From NCBI GenBank assembly GCA_029204225.1, contig CM055100.1:1464587-1528586 (forward strand): DNA of 64,000 nucleotides, in the 5' to 3' direction. This document shows, one piece after another, positions 11,224-22,430 of the stretch (its first letter is position 1; every line of letters starts with the position of its first letter). Position numbers and translations under genes: made by a program. The notes under the pieces are model-generated. The model was not told where the DNA came from, did not search any database, and saw only the letters and a list, made by a program, of their open reading frames with translations. Origin of the DNA: Diphasiastrum complanatum (taxonomy: Eukaryota; Streptophyta; Lycopodiopsida; Lycopodiales; Lycopodiaceae).

Positions 11224-11919
11224 ATGCAAAATTGTAAAAGCATAGACACTCCTATGGATCCCAATGTAAAAGACACTAAAATATGTGATGAAGCATCATT
11301 TGAGAACATCACATTTAGGAGTCTTGCAGGCTCTTTGATATGGCTCACTATAACTAGTGATGATATCAGTTTTAGTGTGCATAAACTTAGTCAAAGCATG
11401 CAAAATTTAAAGATCCATGATTGGAAAAAGGGGAAAAGGATCTTGAGATACATTGCATCTACTCAAGATTTTGGACTTTGCTTCAAAAGACTAGATCTAA
11501 GCCTTGTTGCCTTTTCAGATTCGGATTTTGCCGGTGATAAGGTGGATAGGAAGTCCACAAGTGCTTACACAATCTTCTTGGGAGGAAATCTTGTCCCTTG
11601 GCAATCCAAGAAACAAGACACTATCTCTTCATCTTCATGTAAAGCCGAGTACAAGGCTTTGACTTCTACAACCAAGAAAATAGTTTGGATCAAAAGATTA
11701 CTAGTGGAACTTGGGATCACTCAAGCGGAGGAACTACCTTGCATCAAATGTGATAGCATCTCGGCCCAATTCCTTGCTAATAATCCTATTTTCCATGCAA
11801 GGAGTAAGCACATAGAGGTAACACACCACTATGTGAGAGAAAGGTCATGGATGGTGAGATTCTCTTGGAGCATGTATCTACTACAAATTGTTATGCAGAT
11901 TTACTCACCAAGCCTCTAG
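11224..11919 (+). pseudogene. copia RNase H domain and C-terminus
   Basis: Contains IDTPMDPNVK, RSLAGSLIWLTIT, FSDSDFAGDKVDRKSTSAYT, SKKQDTISSSS, KAEYKAL, WIKRLLVELGI and ARSKHIEV, the standard copia RT/RNase H tail. It is one frame off the preceding RT. The last residues of the pol protein are frameshifted just after HHYVRE. Confidence 0.9.
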
Positions 11920-12007
11920 CCAAGAAGGACTTTGAAAGACCTAGATAAACCTTGGCTTGATCTCCAAATCCTTACTTTTGTAAATATCATTTCATTTTAA
12001 GGAGGAG

Positions 12008-12384
12008 TGTGAAAAGTACATGTAAAATAAAATAATATTAAACTTAGAAATCCGAGTTTTGGGGTTTGTCCAAACTCGAGGTTTAGCAACTAGTCTTCCA
12101 ATTAGAGTTAAGCTAGTTGTAGTCACTTTTGTCTTATTAGTGAGGTGTAGATCTAGAACCTAGCAAGGAGAATATGAAGCTACTTTTTTAGGTCTACGAT
12201 TCACCAAAGAGAGATTCTCATTTTCCTACAAACTCTCTTTTGTCATCTAGTAGAGAGATAGAGGCAAATTAGCACCTAGAGTACTATCTCTCTACTCGAG
12301 TTCTAGAAGGCCATCATGTGTATAAATAAGGGCTTTGTATCTCACAAATGTACTCTTTCAAGTAAAGCTTTCCATTTCTCCACT
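12008..12384 (+). repeat. copia 3' LTR (right end interrupted)
   Basis: The purine-rich tract AAGGAGGAG precedes a TGTGAAAAG start at 12008. A TATA-like TATAAATAAG lies at 12321-12330. After about 12384 the sequence turns abruptly GC-rich, which I read as another element. The matching 5' LTR is not in the window. Confidence 0.65.
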
Positions 12385-12980
12385 TGGGGCCGCGGAGATG
12401 GGTGGGAGCGCGGTGGGCGCGCGATGCCATCACACCCCCCCTCCCCCATTGCAAAGTACAGTGAGGGAGGTGTGGGTTTATGTGGGGCCCTCTGGGCCTT
12501 GCGCACCGACCAGGGCCAGCGGCCCGGAGTGATGGCTGGGGAGCGAGACGTGCCAGCTGGCCCCGGGGAAGGGAGAGAAAGGGAAAGGGGGCGCGGGGGC
12601 GTACCATGGGTACGGGGGGGGGGGGGGGGGGGGGGGTTGCTATGTACTCCCATACCCCTCCTCCCATTTTTTTTTTGCAAAATGGGGGCCCAAGGAAATA
12701 TTGGGCCCCCTTTTCACTTATTCTAAGCAATAAAAAATCAATTTTGAAGGGCTTGAGAAAACGGCTATTATATTAGATTCGAGATTTTAGACTACATTAA
12801 AATTATGTGTCCTTGTTATATTATGTTAGGCCTAAGTGAAGCCTATTGAAATAGAAGTTGACCCATGATAAACCCAGAGTGAGCTGCCACATAGGACGAT
12901 TAATACACTTATTAATCCTAATTAGCAAACATGTTTAGGCAAGAAAGAGGCCCTTTTTAAGTTCAAAAAGGGCCCTAATG
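12385..12980. mobile_element. GC-rich inverted-repeat element, second copy (one end recognised)
   Basis: The right end at about 12944-12980 matches the 37-bp terminal repeat of the element at 29606-30738 (AGAGGCCCTTTTT, then AAAAAGGGCCCTAATG). About 60 bp further in, the string CTGCCACATAGGAC and nearby bases also match that element's left arm in reverse. The interior holds a 23-base G-run (12614-12636) inside a GC-rich block. Apparent ORFs here are by-products of GC-rich DNA. The left end was not identified, so the start is approximate. Confidence 0.65.
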
Positions 12981-13083
12981 AGAATTCAAGCTGCAACACT
13001 ACAGTGATGCAAGCTAGGCAAGCTGCAAAAATGATAGCAAGTCCATAACAAGAGAATTTTCGATAGCGTGCGGAGCAGCAGTC

Positions 13084-13480
13084 AGCTGGACATGCAAAAA
13101 ACAAACACTGGTAGCTCAATCCTCATGCGAAGCCAAATATGTGGCAGCATCGAAGGTAGCTAATGAGGTAGTGTGGTTGCAAATGATGCTGGAGGCAATT
13201 GGCATACAACAGAGAGAACCATGCAACATGATGATGGATTCTCAAAGCGCCATATATCTATCCCAGGATCCAGTCTTCCATTCGAAGACCAAACACATTC
13301 TTTTGAAGTACCATCACATTCGAGACCTGATCTTGAAGGGAGAGCTGAGTGTTGAATATGTAAAATCTAAAAACATGGTTGCAGATTTGCTGACAAAGTC
13401 GTTGGACAAACCACTATTCACAAAGCACAAGAAAGCAATGGGATTGGATGTGCAGAAAGGTTGCAACGTTCAAGAGGGAG
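13084..13480 (+). pseudogene. copia RNase H C-terminal fragment
   Basis: Open frame with CKKQTLVAQSSCEAKYVAAS, NEVVWLQMMLEAIGIQ, DSQSAIYLSQDPVFHSKTKH and MVADLLTKSLDKPLF, the last part of a copia pol. The 5' part of the element is absent. It ends at a purine tract (AAGAGGGAG) directly before an LTR. Confidence 0.88.
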
Positions 13481-13560
13481 TGTTGGAAATGGTAAACTCT
13501 TGCAACCATTCCCTGGCATTCCTCGAAGTCAACTCAATCAAAGTCCTCGTTTCACGAATT
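13481..13560 (+). repeat. start of copia 3' LTR (family shared with 27.35 kb)
   Basis: Begins TGTTGGAAATGG and stays close to 27351-27425 for about 70 bp (ACTCTTGCAACCATTCCCTG), then diverges. It is therefore a truncated or recombined LTR of the same copia family. Confidence 0.75.
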
Positions 13561-13662
13561 CCACCTTTTTCAGTTTCTCAAGCCTTTTTCACTATTTTTA
13601 GCGCCTTTTCACCTTTTTTGAAAGCATTTTCCTGTTCCTCTGACGATTCTGGCACCAACTAG

Positions 13663-13893
13663 GTTATCCAATGCGAGATACCTACAGCCACCCATATTTG
13701 GCCTCTACCATCTGACTCTTTGGTCGCACCATGGGTTCAGGCAGCCGGGCCCCTTCTCAAAGCAATGGGCATTTACCCGGCGCTTTTCTCCTCTACAATT
13801 AACATGGACCTTGCCATTCATGCATATGCCACGTGGGACGAGATGAAGTTTCATTTCCACATACTATACCAGGGTACCACGTACAAGGCATGA
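13663..13893 (+). other. unassigned 76-codon open stretch
   Basis: In frame with the copia fragment but after its TAG stop (13660-13662), a 76-codon frame encodes segments such as WPLPSDSLVAPWVQAAGPLL and FSSTINMDLAIHAYATWDEM. Its composition is protein-like, but I do not recognise it. It could be a captured exon or part of a retroelement envelope-like or gag region. Coding status is unknown. Confidence 0.2.
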
Positions 13894-13969
13894 GTCAACG
13901 CTAGCTCCATGGTCACCGTCGGGATTGTCTCAGGTGATAGACCTCCAATTTCCCACCGTCGAGCCAAAA

Positions 13970-14352
13970 ACCTCATAAAGCCCTTGCCAGTTGATCGAAG
14001 ATTGCTTTCATCTTCCCTGCATGCTTGTCTAGATCACTACCATCCCACTTCATGTTTAGAAGCTGATTGTTGAGATGCAAGATCTCTGCACTTGTCATGC
14101 GCTCATGTTTGGCTTGTAGCCTTTCCCACATTTTGTGGCTGGTCTCACAGTCCATGGTGGTCATCATGATGTCTTCTGCAAGCGACAAAGTGATTAGAGC
14201 CATTGCTCTATCGTTCTTCTTTCTCCATTCAGCCAGATTCTGCTATGGTCTTACTTCAGTACCACCCACTATGCTCCATAGGCCTTCTCCCTCTAAGTGG
14301 CATCTTCATTTTGTGTTTTCAGACAACATAGTTGCTGCCATCGAACACACTC
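13970..14352 (-). pseudogene. copia gag (UBN2) fragment
   Basis: Minus-strand reading from about 14352 gives FDGSNYVV, then (frameshifted) LEGEGLWSIVGGTEV, a stop, LAEWRKKNDRAMALITLSLA, HKMWERLQAKHE and LLNMKWDGSDLDKHAGKMK. This is the N-terminal half of a copia gag. Opposite in strand to its copia neighbours, so a separate insertion. Confidence 0.82.
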
Positions 14353-15417
14353 ACAACTTTTTGCTATAGGTTCGTTGCCATTTTTTTCTTAATTCTAGTG
14401 TGCAGTGTTATGATACCACTGAAGCTTACCTCTATGTCTTGTTTTGGCTTTTGGGTTTGGGCTTCAGCTGCAGCCAGCAGTAGTACTGTAGGTGCGAAAA
14501 TGTGCATTATATGGTCGATGTCAAGTTAGTGAATAAAATAGGGGTTCCCACCAAATTTCAATTTCAAATTGGGTCCTCTAATTAATGCAAGAGTTTTCCA
14601 CTCTTTTTAGATTTGAATGCGCCAATAGGATTTTGCGGCCAAGGCCCTCCTCTCCACTATAAAGAAGGGCCTACTCGAGTTTGTAAAACATGTTCTCTCT
14701 TCATTTCAATACAAGCAAATTGGCTCTCTTATGGAATAGATTGTGAATGTCCTTGCTCTCTAACTCTATTCCTCCATCTCTCATTATTTTGTTGTTTTTG
14801 CTAATTCTTAGATCTGAATGTTATCTTATGCTTTTTGTGAGAGAGAAAGGGAGAGATAGAGAGGAAGCAGGTATCGATCTTATTGTGGATCGTAGTGTTA
14901 ATTGATTTAGGGTTAATGGATGTAGTGTTAATGCGTAGTGTTAATTGTGGATCATCTATGCATGCTGGATTTGTTTTATGCTATCGCTCTCATGGGATCG
15001 AACCTCCGCGTGACGACTAACTTCATCTCCTTGATGCTTGTCTGCTTGGATCTTGGGTTGAGTATAGGATAGGAAATAAAGCCACTACAAGGAAGGTCTC
15101 ACTTGAGGCTATAAGATTCTATATCAAGCTTTTAACAATTGCATGTAGAAATTGAGATATTCAATTTTTTGTGATTTTGTCAAAACACTAATTTTGATTG
15201 GATCTCTATTTTGTGAGGTTATTGAACTTCATTAGTGTGTGTTTCAATCTTCAGAAGTGGCAAGAGTCATTGGATTGAGGATAGATCATAGGTTGATCAA
15301 GATTTCTACATTCTATGTGTTGATTTGCTAGATATAAGTGCTAGAAGAGAATTGAGAGGTTCCATATCTTTGTGATTTCTTTTTGGAAACATTTCTTGTA
15401 TTTCAAAAGAGTGCCTT
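14353..15417. other. probable LTR remnant, no gene
   Basis: Non-coding. A TATA-like TATAAAG lies at 14658-14664, followed by a CT-rich leader and ATG-poor sequence resembling the promoter part of a plant LTR. A GA-rich tract lies at 14837-14870. No paired LTR was found. Confidence 0.4.
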
Positions 15418-16467
15418 GTGCATTGGAATAGGGTGAGTGAGAAGGATCAAGTCATTGTTGCTGGAAATGATATTACCATTTTGCTAATCTATGTGGATGA
15501 TATCATCTTGAGTGGTGGAGACAACCAAGATGTGGAGGATATCAAGAGTGTTCTCAAAAAGGAGTTTGAGGTGCATGATCTTGGTCATTTGCAATACATT
15601 TTAGGAATAGGAGTGATTAGATCTTCTCAATCTACTTTCATTTGTCAAGAGAAGTATGCTCATTCTATTCTATAAAGATTTCATATGGTAGATGCAAAAG
15701 CTAGTGATACACCTATGGAGTCTCATGTAAAACTGACTAGAAGAGGTAGTGAAAGATCCTTCAAGGACATTACACTCTATAGGAAGCTAGTTGGTTCACT
15801 CATCTATCTAACCATTACTAAACCAGATCTAAGCTATTGTGTTGGAAGATTGAGTCAATTCATTCAAGATCCTAATGTCAATTATTGGAAGCTAGGAAAA
15901 TGAGTTTTGAGGTACATCATTGGAACTCAAGATTTTGGCATATTGTATGAGGGATCATCATCTAATCTTTTTGGATTTTCAGATTCAGACTTTACTGGAG
16001 ATGTAATTGATAGGAAATCCATTAGTGCTCATTACATTTTCATAGGTGATGGAGCTATATCATGGATGTCAAAGAAACAAGCCACTATCTCATTGTCATC
16101 TAGTGAGGCCGAGTACAAAGCTCTTATACATTGCACAAAGGAGATGGTATGGATCAAGAGGATGATCAAGGATCTTTACTTTCTGGATTTTTCAGAGAGC
16201 CCAATCATCTTTTGTGACAACCTATCAGCCTAAAAGTTGGCAACCAATCCTATCTTTTATGCTAGGAGCAAGCATATTGAGGTGGCATATCACTTTGTGA
16301 GGGAGCAAGTCTTGGCAAAAGAGGTGGAGCTTCAACATGTTTCTTCAAAGGAATGTGTAGCTAATATCTTTACCAAAGAATTGGGAAAAGATTTGTTTAT
16401 GAAGCATAGGAATTCACTTGGAGTGTTCTCAAAGTCTATGCCAAAACTAGTTGAAGAGGGAGTGTGA
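15418..16467 (+). pseudogene. copia RT to RNase H, one frame with three stops
   Basis: A single frame runs 350 codons with stops at 15673 (TAA), 15901 (TGA) and 16231 (TAA). It encodes ITILLIYVDDIILSGG (intact YVDD), LKKEFEVHDLGHLQYILGI, SDTPMESHVKL, KLVGSLIYLTITKPDLSY, FSDSDFTGDVIDRKS, SKKQATISLSSSEAEYKAL, WIKRMIKDL and ARSKHIEVAYHFVREQVLA. It stops as VEEGV in the purine tract before an LTR. The N-terminal half of pol, gag and the 5' LTR are absent. Confidence 0.9.
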
Positions 16468-17100
16468 GAAATTTCAACTAGTTTTGCTATTTTGGTCATA
16501 TTTGTATATTTGGCAATCGAGGCCAATTTTCTTAGACTTAGAGTTTGACTCTTCAAAGTTATATTAGTCTAAATGCATTTGAATAAACACTTTTTGAAAG
16601 TGTGGGAAAGAGAAGTACACGAGTTTTAGAAAATTCAAATTTGAATGGTGGAGACATTGAATCTAGTCCACATTAATGCTAGGGTTTTTGTTATGGAGGG
16701 AAACCAAACTCATTAATGAGTCATGGATATGCTATATATAGTTGTACACTCATGGGAAGAGACACAATTCTCTCCTCTTTCTCACTTCCTGCTTATACAT
16801 GAGTTCTCTTGGGTTCATCTATCCATTGGCGCACTATATTTGTGATATCTTGTGTGTAGAATGCTTATTTTATGCTATTTTTGGATCCACATGTGTGAAT
16901 ATAGTAGCTTACTGTTTTGTATGGAAAGCAACTTCATCATATCATATGTTTGATGTTTAAGCAGGTTCTTATTGAGTTTGCATCTCTTTCATTGAGTAGA
17001 TGTTGATTTTTCTACATTGGCAACATTGGTAGAGTTGATCTATTTCTAACCAAAGATCAAAATATGGATTTGGATCTTAAATGATCTGAATTTCTTCACA
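16463..17100 (+). repeat. copia 3' LTR, 638 bp
   Basis: Starts TGTGAGAAATTTC right after the purine tract GAAGAGGGAG and ends TTTCTTCACA at 17100, so the two ends are near inverted copies (TG...CA). A TATA box, CTATATATAG, lies near 16732-16741. LINE RT sequence begins at the next base. Confidence 0.85.
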
Positions 17101-17318
17101 CCAGGGCATAATCAAGCTGATTCACAAGAAGGGGCCAAGAAACCAGCTGAGGAATTGGAGACCTATCACCATGCTTACCACTAGCTACAAAATCATAGAC
17201 AAGGCCATCGTTAACAAGATGAAGAGCAAGATGGCCAACTAGGTAAGGAAGAGCAAAAAGGGTTTGTGGATGGGAGACACATCTAGGAGGTCATCTTCTC
17301 GATGTGGGAGGCTATGAA
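17101..17318 (+). pseudogene. second LINE, reverse transcriptase part 1
   Basis: Reads GIIKLIHKKGPRNQ, LRNWRPITMLTTSYKIIDKA, KKGFVDGRHI and EVIFSMWEAMN, a LINE RT of a different family from the 2.4-8.8 kb element, with two in-frame stops. It is cut at 17318 by an LTR retrotransposon and resumes at 25544. The left end abuts a copia LTR. Confidence 0.9.
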
Positions 17319-18070
17319 TGTAGGCTGATATTCCAAGGAATATAGGTTGATATTCCAAGGAATATTCTAGCCATCCTGCGGAACATCTTTAAAAATACAA
17401 ACAGGATAGGATTTAAACGTAGAACTTGCCCATCAAGTTTAGGCTTTTGCAGTATCCGTAATGGCTTAAGTTATTTAGTTCTAAATTTAAACTGCCATGG
17501 GCACTGCACATAGATATGTAGTTTCCAATTATTTCAAGTTATGTAAAAGTTAGTCACAAAGGTCCATTGGGGGTTTGTCCCATGGCACCAATGTGATTCA
17601 AAGTTAAGTTAGTCCCATAGTGTCTTTTTGTAAACTCCAAGTATATATAGGAGTGGAAGAGTCCATTTTCGACAAGAACCTCATTTGCGATACATGCCTA
17701 TCTTTCTCTCTGAGTGTTCTTCCTTGTGTGGTTTCATGTACTGTGTTATTTCACATTGTATTGTACAATATTGATCTTGCAACAAGTTAAGCTAATCCAA
17801 GCCCTCCATTCTCTAGTAGGGTAAGCCTTAGAGGAGGAGATTTAGTTTAGGGTTTTATCATTTAGGTTAAGCCGTCATTTGTAGTTGTTAAGGAGAGAAA
17901 AGAGAGAAGAGTGGATCTTGCTCATCAGAATACTCACCACCATGCTCAGTACTGTCTTTCTTGCATCCATAGCCAAGCTAGTTGGAGAAGCCATAGCGTA
18001 GACTAGTTGGGAGACTGCCATAGTCATGCTAGTTGGAGCCATAGCCGGTGTGGATGCCGAAGAGCCAACA
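17319..18070 (+). repeat. 5' LTR of the 17.3-25.5 kb element
   Basis: TG...CA ends. A TATA box TATATATAG lies at 17642-17650. The first 46 bases contain a short tandem duplication around GATATTCCAAGGAATAT. Confidence 0.95.
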
Positions 18071-18071
18071 T

Positions 18072-18085
18072 TGGCGCCGTTGCCG
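18072..18085 (+). other. primer binding site, tRNA-Asp type
   Basis: TGGCGCCGTTGCCG begins two bases after the 5' LTR, the start of the tRNA-Asp-complementary site used by many plant gypsy elements. Similarity falls off after 14 bases. About 135 bp downstream (18208-18233) a diverged copy of this segment recurs. Confidence 0.85.
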
Positions 18086-19909
18086 CTCTTTCCGCTCTTT
18101 TCTCATGCTTTTTGCTTGATTTTCTACTTTTGTAGTGTAAAAGTTTTGTTTTGTCGTGTTTTAGTCTAGTAAGTACTACTTTTATTGGTGTTTTTTTGCT
18201 TGTTTTCCGCCGATGTTGTCGCTCTTTTCTCACTTTTTTGCTTGTTTGTTAACTTGTTGCTTTCTTTCTTGCATTTGTAGTGTACAATCTTGCTTATTTT
18301 TTGTTTACATCTGTGGTCTTCCAATGCTCAGACAAGTGCAAGTTTCAGGCTGTTTACTAAGGCCTAAGGCGGATTTTGGTTAGATTTTCAAGAGGGCTTG
18401 CACGGATTTTGGTCAGATTCTCAAGAGGGCTTGCACGGATAGGAGCTTCTGCTTTGGAGTAGGCAACCACTAGCGGATGTTTCATCTAATCATTTGCAGC
18501 TTACTTTTAATTTCTTCCTCATTTGCAGATCTCTAGCGAGCAGACTAGAGCAACCAATAGCCAGCCCAGCACGACCCTTTCTACAGCCTGCCCCACACCA
18601 GAAGGTTCCTAATATACTAGCGATGGAGTGACAGGTTTCCATTAGCATTTTTCCCATCTGCAGCCCACGAAAATTTACAGCCCACGCGATTTGGAAGGAT
18701 CAACTGGTGCAATCCATTGGAAGGATTAGCCTGGCACAACGGAGGAGAATCACAGGTTTTCCTGTTGATTGCTTAATAGCAGATTGCTCAATCGCAGACT
18801 TTGCAAATTCTATAGCATGCCATGTCTCCCCTTTTCTGAAACCAACACACAAAACACCTGCAAACACTCTGGAAAAGTCGTTCACCAGTTTGGAAAAGTG
18901 GGAGAGATAGTTCTTAGGAGGAGAAAGAGGTCCAACACCCATTCGCAGCATTCCATTCTGGATCAGCCTTTTCCGTTCTTAGAAGGAGGGCCTGTTCTTG
19001 ACTCCAGGAGGGCGAAAACGTTGATGCTGAGAATCGATTTATTACCATCTATGAGGCAAGATCAGATCCCGATCAGTTTGAAAATAGCCAAGTCACATAG
19101 TCTGTGACTACGCTGAAGCTACTTACCAGCCCACCACTAATTACACAGAATCAACCGCCAACCCTAGAACTCCTTCAAGCTCTTTGTATAAAGGATGGTT
19201 GCTTGGCGATCCCATGGGATAGCATCTCGACACTGCAGTTTCTATGAGAACTGACTGCTGGCTGTACGGAAACTATCACAAAACCATCATTGGAGTGCGC
19301 TAGAGATGCGATGAGGAGAGCTGCTTGAAATGTGGTAGGTCTCCAAAAAATCTACAAGCCGCCATTGGTGAAGAATGGATGGAACAGTGGGCTGGCTTGG
19401 TTTAGTTGGTTGAAGATCCGCTTGCTTACCCTCCGAAATACGGTACAAAGGCATGGAAAAAACTGCTTAATAGATGTACAGAAGGAGAGGTTGGAAAATG
19501 ATGCCATTTTTGCTTGATAGAAACTACCTCTGAAAAAATGATGCATAAGAGAAGGCCTTGCGACAAGCTGCGTGGGGATCGAGCGCTAGAAGCTTGAATG
19601 TTTGATTAGTTCGTTGACTTGCAAGGCTTTGCCCTTGATACATGAGTCCATTTCCTTTGAAAATAGCAATGATTGGCTTTGCCCTTCATACATGAGTTCA
19701 TTGCCTTTGAAAATAGCAATAGGTGCTATTCATTTGAAGACATGGGGGGTTGTCGAAGAGAGACTTATAACTCTTCGAACTTTTCCATAGTCCTTTAGTT
19801 TTCGATAGTGGCCCAAAGGCTGGATATCCTTTATGAGCATAGCCTTTTACAAGTTTTGCTTTGAGCAAGCGCTTCCAATTTATTGAGACAAGTGCTCTCC
19901 AATTTCAGG
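18086..19909 (+). other. non-coding leader of the LTR element
   Basis: No protein motif in any frame. Contains a duplicated PBS-adjacent segment (18073-18110 against 18208-18240), a short direct repeat of CAAGAGGGCTTGCACGGAT (about 18390-18440) and a tandem duplication of about 50 bp around CATGAGT and GAAAATAGCAAT (19625-19725). Confidence 0.6.
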
Positions 19910-20850
19910 TGTGCGAGTCATTTTCAGCTGTTTTTTGCATTCTTCCAATTTGTGCGAATCATTTTGACTTCTTTTTTGTATCATTCAGATCTGTGCAAGT
20001 CATTTGATTGTTTTTTGCATTATTTAGATCTGTGCGAGTCATTTTGACTTAATTTCTGTGCGAGTCATTTTGACTTGTTTTTTGCATTGTTCACCCTATG
20101 CAAGTCATTTTGACTTGTTCTTTACATCGTTCACCATGTGCGAGTAGGTTCTTCTTGGTTTTTTCAGTTCCGTTTGTTCCTAAGCCAAGAAGCAGGTGTG
20201 CGAGTTCGTAAATCTTCAGTCAAGTGTGCGAGTGCTTACTATATGTTGTGTGAGTGCATAAACCCTCAGAAGTTTGTTGTGCGAGTCATTTTTTGAGTTG
20301 TGTGAGTCATTTTTTGTGTTATGCGAGTCATTTTCGTGCTGTACGAGTCATTTTTTGTTAAATTCTTAGTCATTACCTCTACCACTCTTGTACGAGTCAG
20401 GTTTTTGCGAGTCATCTTCTGTACGAGTCATCTGCGAGTCATCTTCAAGTACGAGTCCTCTGCGAGTACGAGTCATCTCCCACCCTTGCACGAGTCATCT
20501 GTGAGTCATCTTCTATACGAGTCATCTGTGAGTCATCTTCAAGTACGAGTCCTCAACGAGTACGAGTCATCTCCCACCCTTGCACGAGTCATCTGCGAGT
20601 CATCTTCTGTACGAGTCATCTCCCACTCTTGCACGAGTCATCTGCAAGTCATCTTCCGTATGAGTCATCTGCGAGTCATTTTTTTGCTAGTTATCTTCTG
20701 TACGAGTCATCTGCGAGTACGAGTCATCTCCCACCCTTGCACTGAACACGCATGTGCGAGTCGTAAATTTCTTTGAACGAGTCATTTTTCATTGTGTGCG
20801 AGTAAGTTCCCGTGTTTGTGCGAGTCATTCCCCTGTCTCTGCGAGTCATT
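19910..20850 (+). repeat. minisatellite built on CGAGTCAT
   Basis: About 28 copies of GAGTCA, counted by eye, mostly as ACGAGTCATC, GCGAGTCATC or GTGCGAGTCATTTT. The core at 20390-20740 has a higher-order order TACGAGTCATCT / GCGAGTCATCTTC / CCCACCCTTGCACGAGTCAT. The 151-codon open frame here (20321-20776) simply translates the repeat and is unlikely to be a gene. It lies in the element leader, before gag. Confidence 0.9.
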
Positions 20851-21569
20851 CCCTGATTTTCGTCAGCCACAAGAGTACTCGAGGAGGTATACATATATAT
20901 TCATAAAAAAATAAATAAATAAACAAATTAAAAAAAAAACTCCTAAATTCGTCCAAACCGTTGGCATAAGCTACTCGCTCACCACATTTTGCGCCTCCAC
21001 TGATCATAGTTGATAACTTTTATCAGTGGGCGCGTACGTTATTCACACAGATTCTCGACATAGAAGAAATTGCCGCCTGAGAGAAAATTCATACCACTTG
21101 TGTGCATTTCTTGAAAAACCCTGACCATTTTGTCTTGACCGAGCTTTGCCCACTCGCCCAGCTGTCTAGCATCTCTCAAACGTATTTGACCAACTGGCCA
21201 TCCCAGCTGTGTGGCATCTTAACTCTGTTCACTCTGCAATTTAGCATCAATCCTTGCCAATGCAATGACGATGGCTACACATACCTCTAATCTGACGGTT
21301 CTCACCACCCATCCTTGTACATAGCCATCCCACCGAAGCAATCCAATACTACTTATTCTAGCTGGGAGAGGTCTTAGACACCTCCAGTAGGAAACGCCTT
21401 GGACGTGCACTAGCAGGAAGCCATAGAGTAAGCAAGAAAACGATTGCACCCTCGCCCCATACACCACCATTCTAAAGAGTAGTGACACCCGCTTAGATCA
21501 AGATGCAAGGCCCCTGGAATCCACCATGGGTAGAGAAGAGAATACCCGGATAGATGCGCCAAAGTACGA

Positions 21570-22430
21570 CGAGGAATCAGACCCAATAAGATCCTCCAGA
21601 ATTTTGACAACACTTGTAAGTTTAATGGTGATAGCTCTGAAACCAAAAAGGTGAGGTTGTTCCCTATGATTCTTCAAGGTGACGCCAAGGAATGATTTTT
21701 AAACCTTGAAGGCCTGAACAACATGTCTTGGGAGACCATCACTGCAGCACTCATCAAAAGGTTTCCAAGCTCACCCAAAGCCCTTTTATCCATCGCGAGA
21801 AAAAGGGTAAGGGGCTGGCTAAACACGAGACTTCACGTATTGAAGAATCCGCCTCAACTATCACGATCGATATCCTTCAACATCTAGAAGGTTGGTAACG
21901 AACACACCAAGCACAAATGGAGAAGTTGACCTCAGAGTTCCAAAATGCTAAAGGATGTGGCCGAAAAGACCTTCCCTATCCATGGAAATATATGGTGCCT
22001 TGTGTGTGCTCAACGCCATACTGCTAACGCGTGCCCACATGCAAGAATGTACTACCATCCGTACAGACCACCTGGACCTACGAATTACGCACCGAACTAC
22101 ACTGCCAATGCATTCGCGCAGAGGCTAGGACAATATCAACCAAGGTCAATAGGCCTAGTTTTTCATCAACCTCGGTCCTTTGGTTCTATGAACCATCCTA
22201 CACCACTTTTACATTCTGAACCAGAGTCTTCTTATCCAAGGCTGATCGCTCCCCATCCAATACAACAGTCTTTTGTAGAGAGTCAACATATTGCTACATT
22301 GTCTATCACACAAGTTGATTTCGACTACATAGACCCAGCGATGTTTTGTATAGAAGATACCAATGAGCCTGCTCATCAAGTTAGATACCATTTGCACCTT
22401 ACTAAAATTAGTAGTCTTAGATGTGTCTAG
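21570..22430 (+). pseudogene. gypsy-like gag with zinc knuckle, broken
   Basis: Shows NKILQNFDNTCKFNGDS, KVRLFPMILQGDAKE, then TGA at 21693 where the family has Trp, then FLNLEGLNNMSWETITAALI and RF. After a frameshift and stops (about 21880-21940) a frame has WCLVCAQRHTANAC, a CX2CX3HX4C knuckle with one residue fewer than standard, then a Pro/Tyr-rich region. It resembles the gag at 31.6-32.2 kb (WCPHCWATHPADAF). This is the only coding relic in the 6.7 kb interior. Confidence 0.8.

Larger units (their letters stand above)
9209..12384 (+). mobile_element. truncated Ty1/copia element lacking integrase
   Basis: Reads in order gag, protease, RT, RNase H, purine tract, 3' LTR on the plus strand. 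The GAG-pre-integrase and integrase core are missing: sequence passes from the protease C-terminal region (about 10148-10260) to the start of the RT within roughly 300 bp. No 5' LTR or primer binding site is seen upstream of 9209. The 3' LTR runs into a GC-rich inverted-repeat element, so the right edge is approximate. Confidence 0.85.

Noticed and set aside
12314-12776. Overlapping 98-138 codon frames on both strands
   Set aside because: GC-rich element core with a G23 run; open frames are expected by chance from the lack of AT-rich stops.
20321-20776. 151-codon open frame
   Set aside because: It translates the GAGTCA minisatellite, and the residues (VRVI, YESS, TSHL) simply repeat the DNA unit in shifting frames.
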